This document shows positions 5,802 to 6,518 of a stretch of 6,518 nt of DNA, piece by piece. The DNA lies in the NCBI GenBank assembly GCA_944323495.1, contig CALUSZ010000116.1, positions 1 to 6,518 on the forward strand, given 5' to 3'. Source of the stretch: Candidatus Gastranaerophilales bacterium. Lineage in GTDB: Bacteria; Cyanobacteriota; Vampirovibrionia; Gastranaerophilales; Gastranaerophilaceae. Every line of letters starts with the position of its first letter. The stretch's first letter is position 1. The position numbers and the translations under genes are program-made. Under the pieces are notes generated by a model, which saw only the letters and a program-made list of their open reading frames with translations, did no database searches and had not been told where the DNA came from.

Positions 5802-6503
5802 CTATTTTTTACGAGGGTCGATTGTCTTAACAGCATCAGCAAATCTGCCGTAAGTTCCGATATTCTTTTCGTAAGCTTCCTTAGGATCAACGCCGGATTT
5901 AATTGCGTCCATAACTTTACCAAGGTTTACGAATTTGTATCCGATAACTTCATCGTTTTTGTCAAGACCAAGTTCCAAGATATAACCTTCAGCAAGTTCA
6001 AGGTATCTTACACCTTTTTCTTTAGTAGAGTGGATAGTACCAACTTGTGAACGCAGACCTTTTCCTAAGTCTTCAAGACCGGCACCTATCGGAAGTCCGT
6101 TTTCAGAGAAAGCTGTTTGAGTTCTTCCATATACGATTTGTAAGAATAATTCTCTCATAGCAACGTTGATTGCGTCACAAACAAGGTCTGTGTTTAAAGC
6201 TTCAAGAATAGTTTTACCAGGTAATATTTCACCGGCCATAGCAGCAGAGTGAGTCATGCCTGAACAGCCGAGAGTTTCAACTAATGCTTCTTGAATAACT
6301 CCGTCTTTAACGTTTAAAGTAAGTTTGCAGGTTCCCTGTTGAGGAGCACAGCAGCCACAGCCGTGTGTTAAACCTGAAATATCTTTAATTTCTTTACATT
6401 TAGTCCATTCGCCTTCTTGAGGGATTGGAGCGGGAACACCTTTTACCCCGCGGTGTACACAACATTTTTCTTCAATTTCGTGTGTAATTTCGATTTTGCC
6501 CAT
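5802..6503 (-). CDS. Iron-sulfur cluster assembly scaffold-like protein (IscU/NifU N-terminal type), partner of GGGtGRT
   Basis: The 233-residue protein has an extra cysteine-rich N-terminus (C14, C15, C36, C49, C51, C52, C59). A central IscU-like part follows at about 58-127, with KLTLNVKDGVIQEA (60-73), LGCSGMTHSAAMAGE (78-92) and LVCDAINVAMRE (107-118). C80 and C109 look like two of the three usual scaffold cysteines. By eye, the first canonical cysteine position (about 54-55) is not cysteine; C51, C52 or C59 nearby may replace it. The C-terminal part (about 150-233) is unlike IscU and holds YLELAEGYILELGLDK (167-182). There is no desulfurase gene in view. The start is supported by AAGGAGG four bases upstream. 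It is the first gene of the pair with GGGtGRT; its promoter lies beyond the window. The fold family is likely, while actual cluster donation is inferred. Confidence 0.87.
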   Translation of the reverse strand: MGKIEITHEIEEKCCVHRGVKGVPAPIPQEGEWTKCKEIKDISGLTHGCGCCAPQQGTCKLTLNVKDGVIQEALVETLGCSGMTHSAAMAGEILPGKTILEALNTDLVCDAINVAMRELFLQIVYGRTQTAFSENGLPIGAGLEDLGKGLRSQVGTIHSTKEKGVRYLELAEGYILELGLDKNDEVIGYKFVNLGKVMDAIKSGVDPKEAYEKNIGTYGRFADAVKTIDPRKK

Positions 6504-6507
6504 TTGA

Positions 6508-6514
6508 CCTCCTT
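6508..6514 (-). promoter_or_regulatory. Strong Shine-Dalgarno of the scaffold gene
   Basis: On the minus strand AAGGAGG ends four bases before the ATG at 6503. It confirms the start and suggests high expression of the scaffold/GGGtGRT operon. Confidence 0.8.
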
Positions 6515-6518
6515 ATTA

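Overview
The window is AT-rich bacterial DNA that is densely coding. It has a five-gene block on the plus strand (plus the 3' end of a sixth gene at the left edge) and a convergent two-gene block on the minus strand. The gene content suggests an anaerobic, probably host- or sediment-associated bacterium: a GGGtGRT protein paired with an IscU/NifU-like scaffold, a type IB GTP cyclohydrolase and a secreted GHL10-type hydrolase. The overall style (AT-rich, AGGAGG ribosome sites, cyanobacterial-looking GHL10 protein) fits Gastranaerophilales/Melainabacteria-type lineages, or alternatively another AT-rich gut anaerobe. This placement is an inference; no marker gene settles it.

Left part (1-1071): the last 59 codons of an unrecognised gene are followed after 2 bases by folE2, whose product makes the pterin precursor for folate and queuosine. 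A G-rich spacer follows, with four GGGG runs in 39 bases and a weak hairpin. It leads into a very good sigma70-type promoter (TTGTAA, 17-base spacer, TATAAT).

Middle part (1072-4327): that promoter should drive a tightly packed operon. The first gene encodes a secreted family-10-like glycosyl hydrolase (DUF187/GHL10; the characterised relative DigH of E. coli cuts peptidoglycan glycan strands). The second encodes a 62-residue cysteine-containing small protein that starts inside the end of the hydrolase gene. The third encodes a peptidase T-like M20 metallopeptidase whose Shine-Dalgarno overlaps the stop codon of the small gene. Wall glycan cleavage plus peptide breakdown would make a plausible turnover or scavenging set, but this is inferred from order alone.

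A small orphan gene (99 residues, basic, no recognisable family) follows at 4382-4681. A near-perfect 17-bp inverted repeat with T-runs on both sides (4699-4736) separates the two convergent blocks as a bidirectional terminator.

Right part (4750-6503, minus strand): a two-gene operon encodes a cysteine-rich IscU/NifU-like scaffold protein and then a GGGtGRT family protein. The two families recur together in anaerobes and their joint function is, to my knowledge, undetermined. This pair is the best candidate in the window for undescribed biology. No tRNA, rRNA, CRISPR array, insertion sequence or phage gene is visible.
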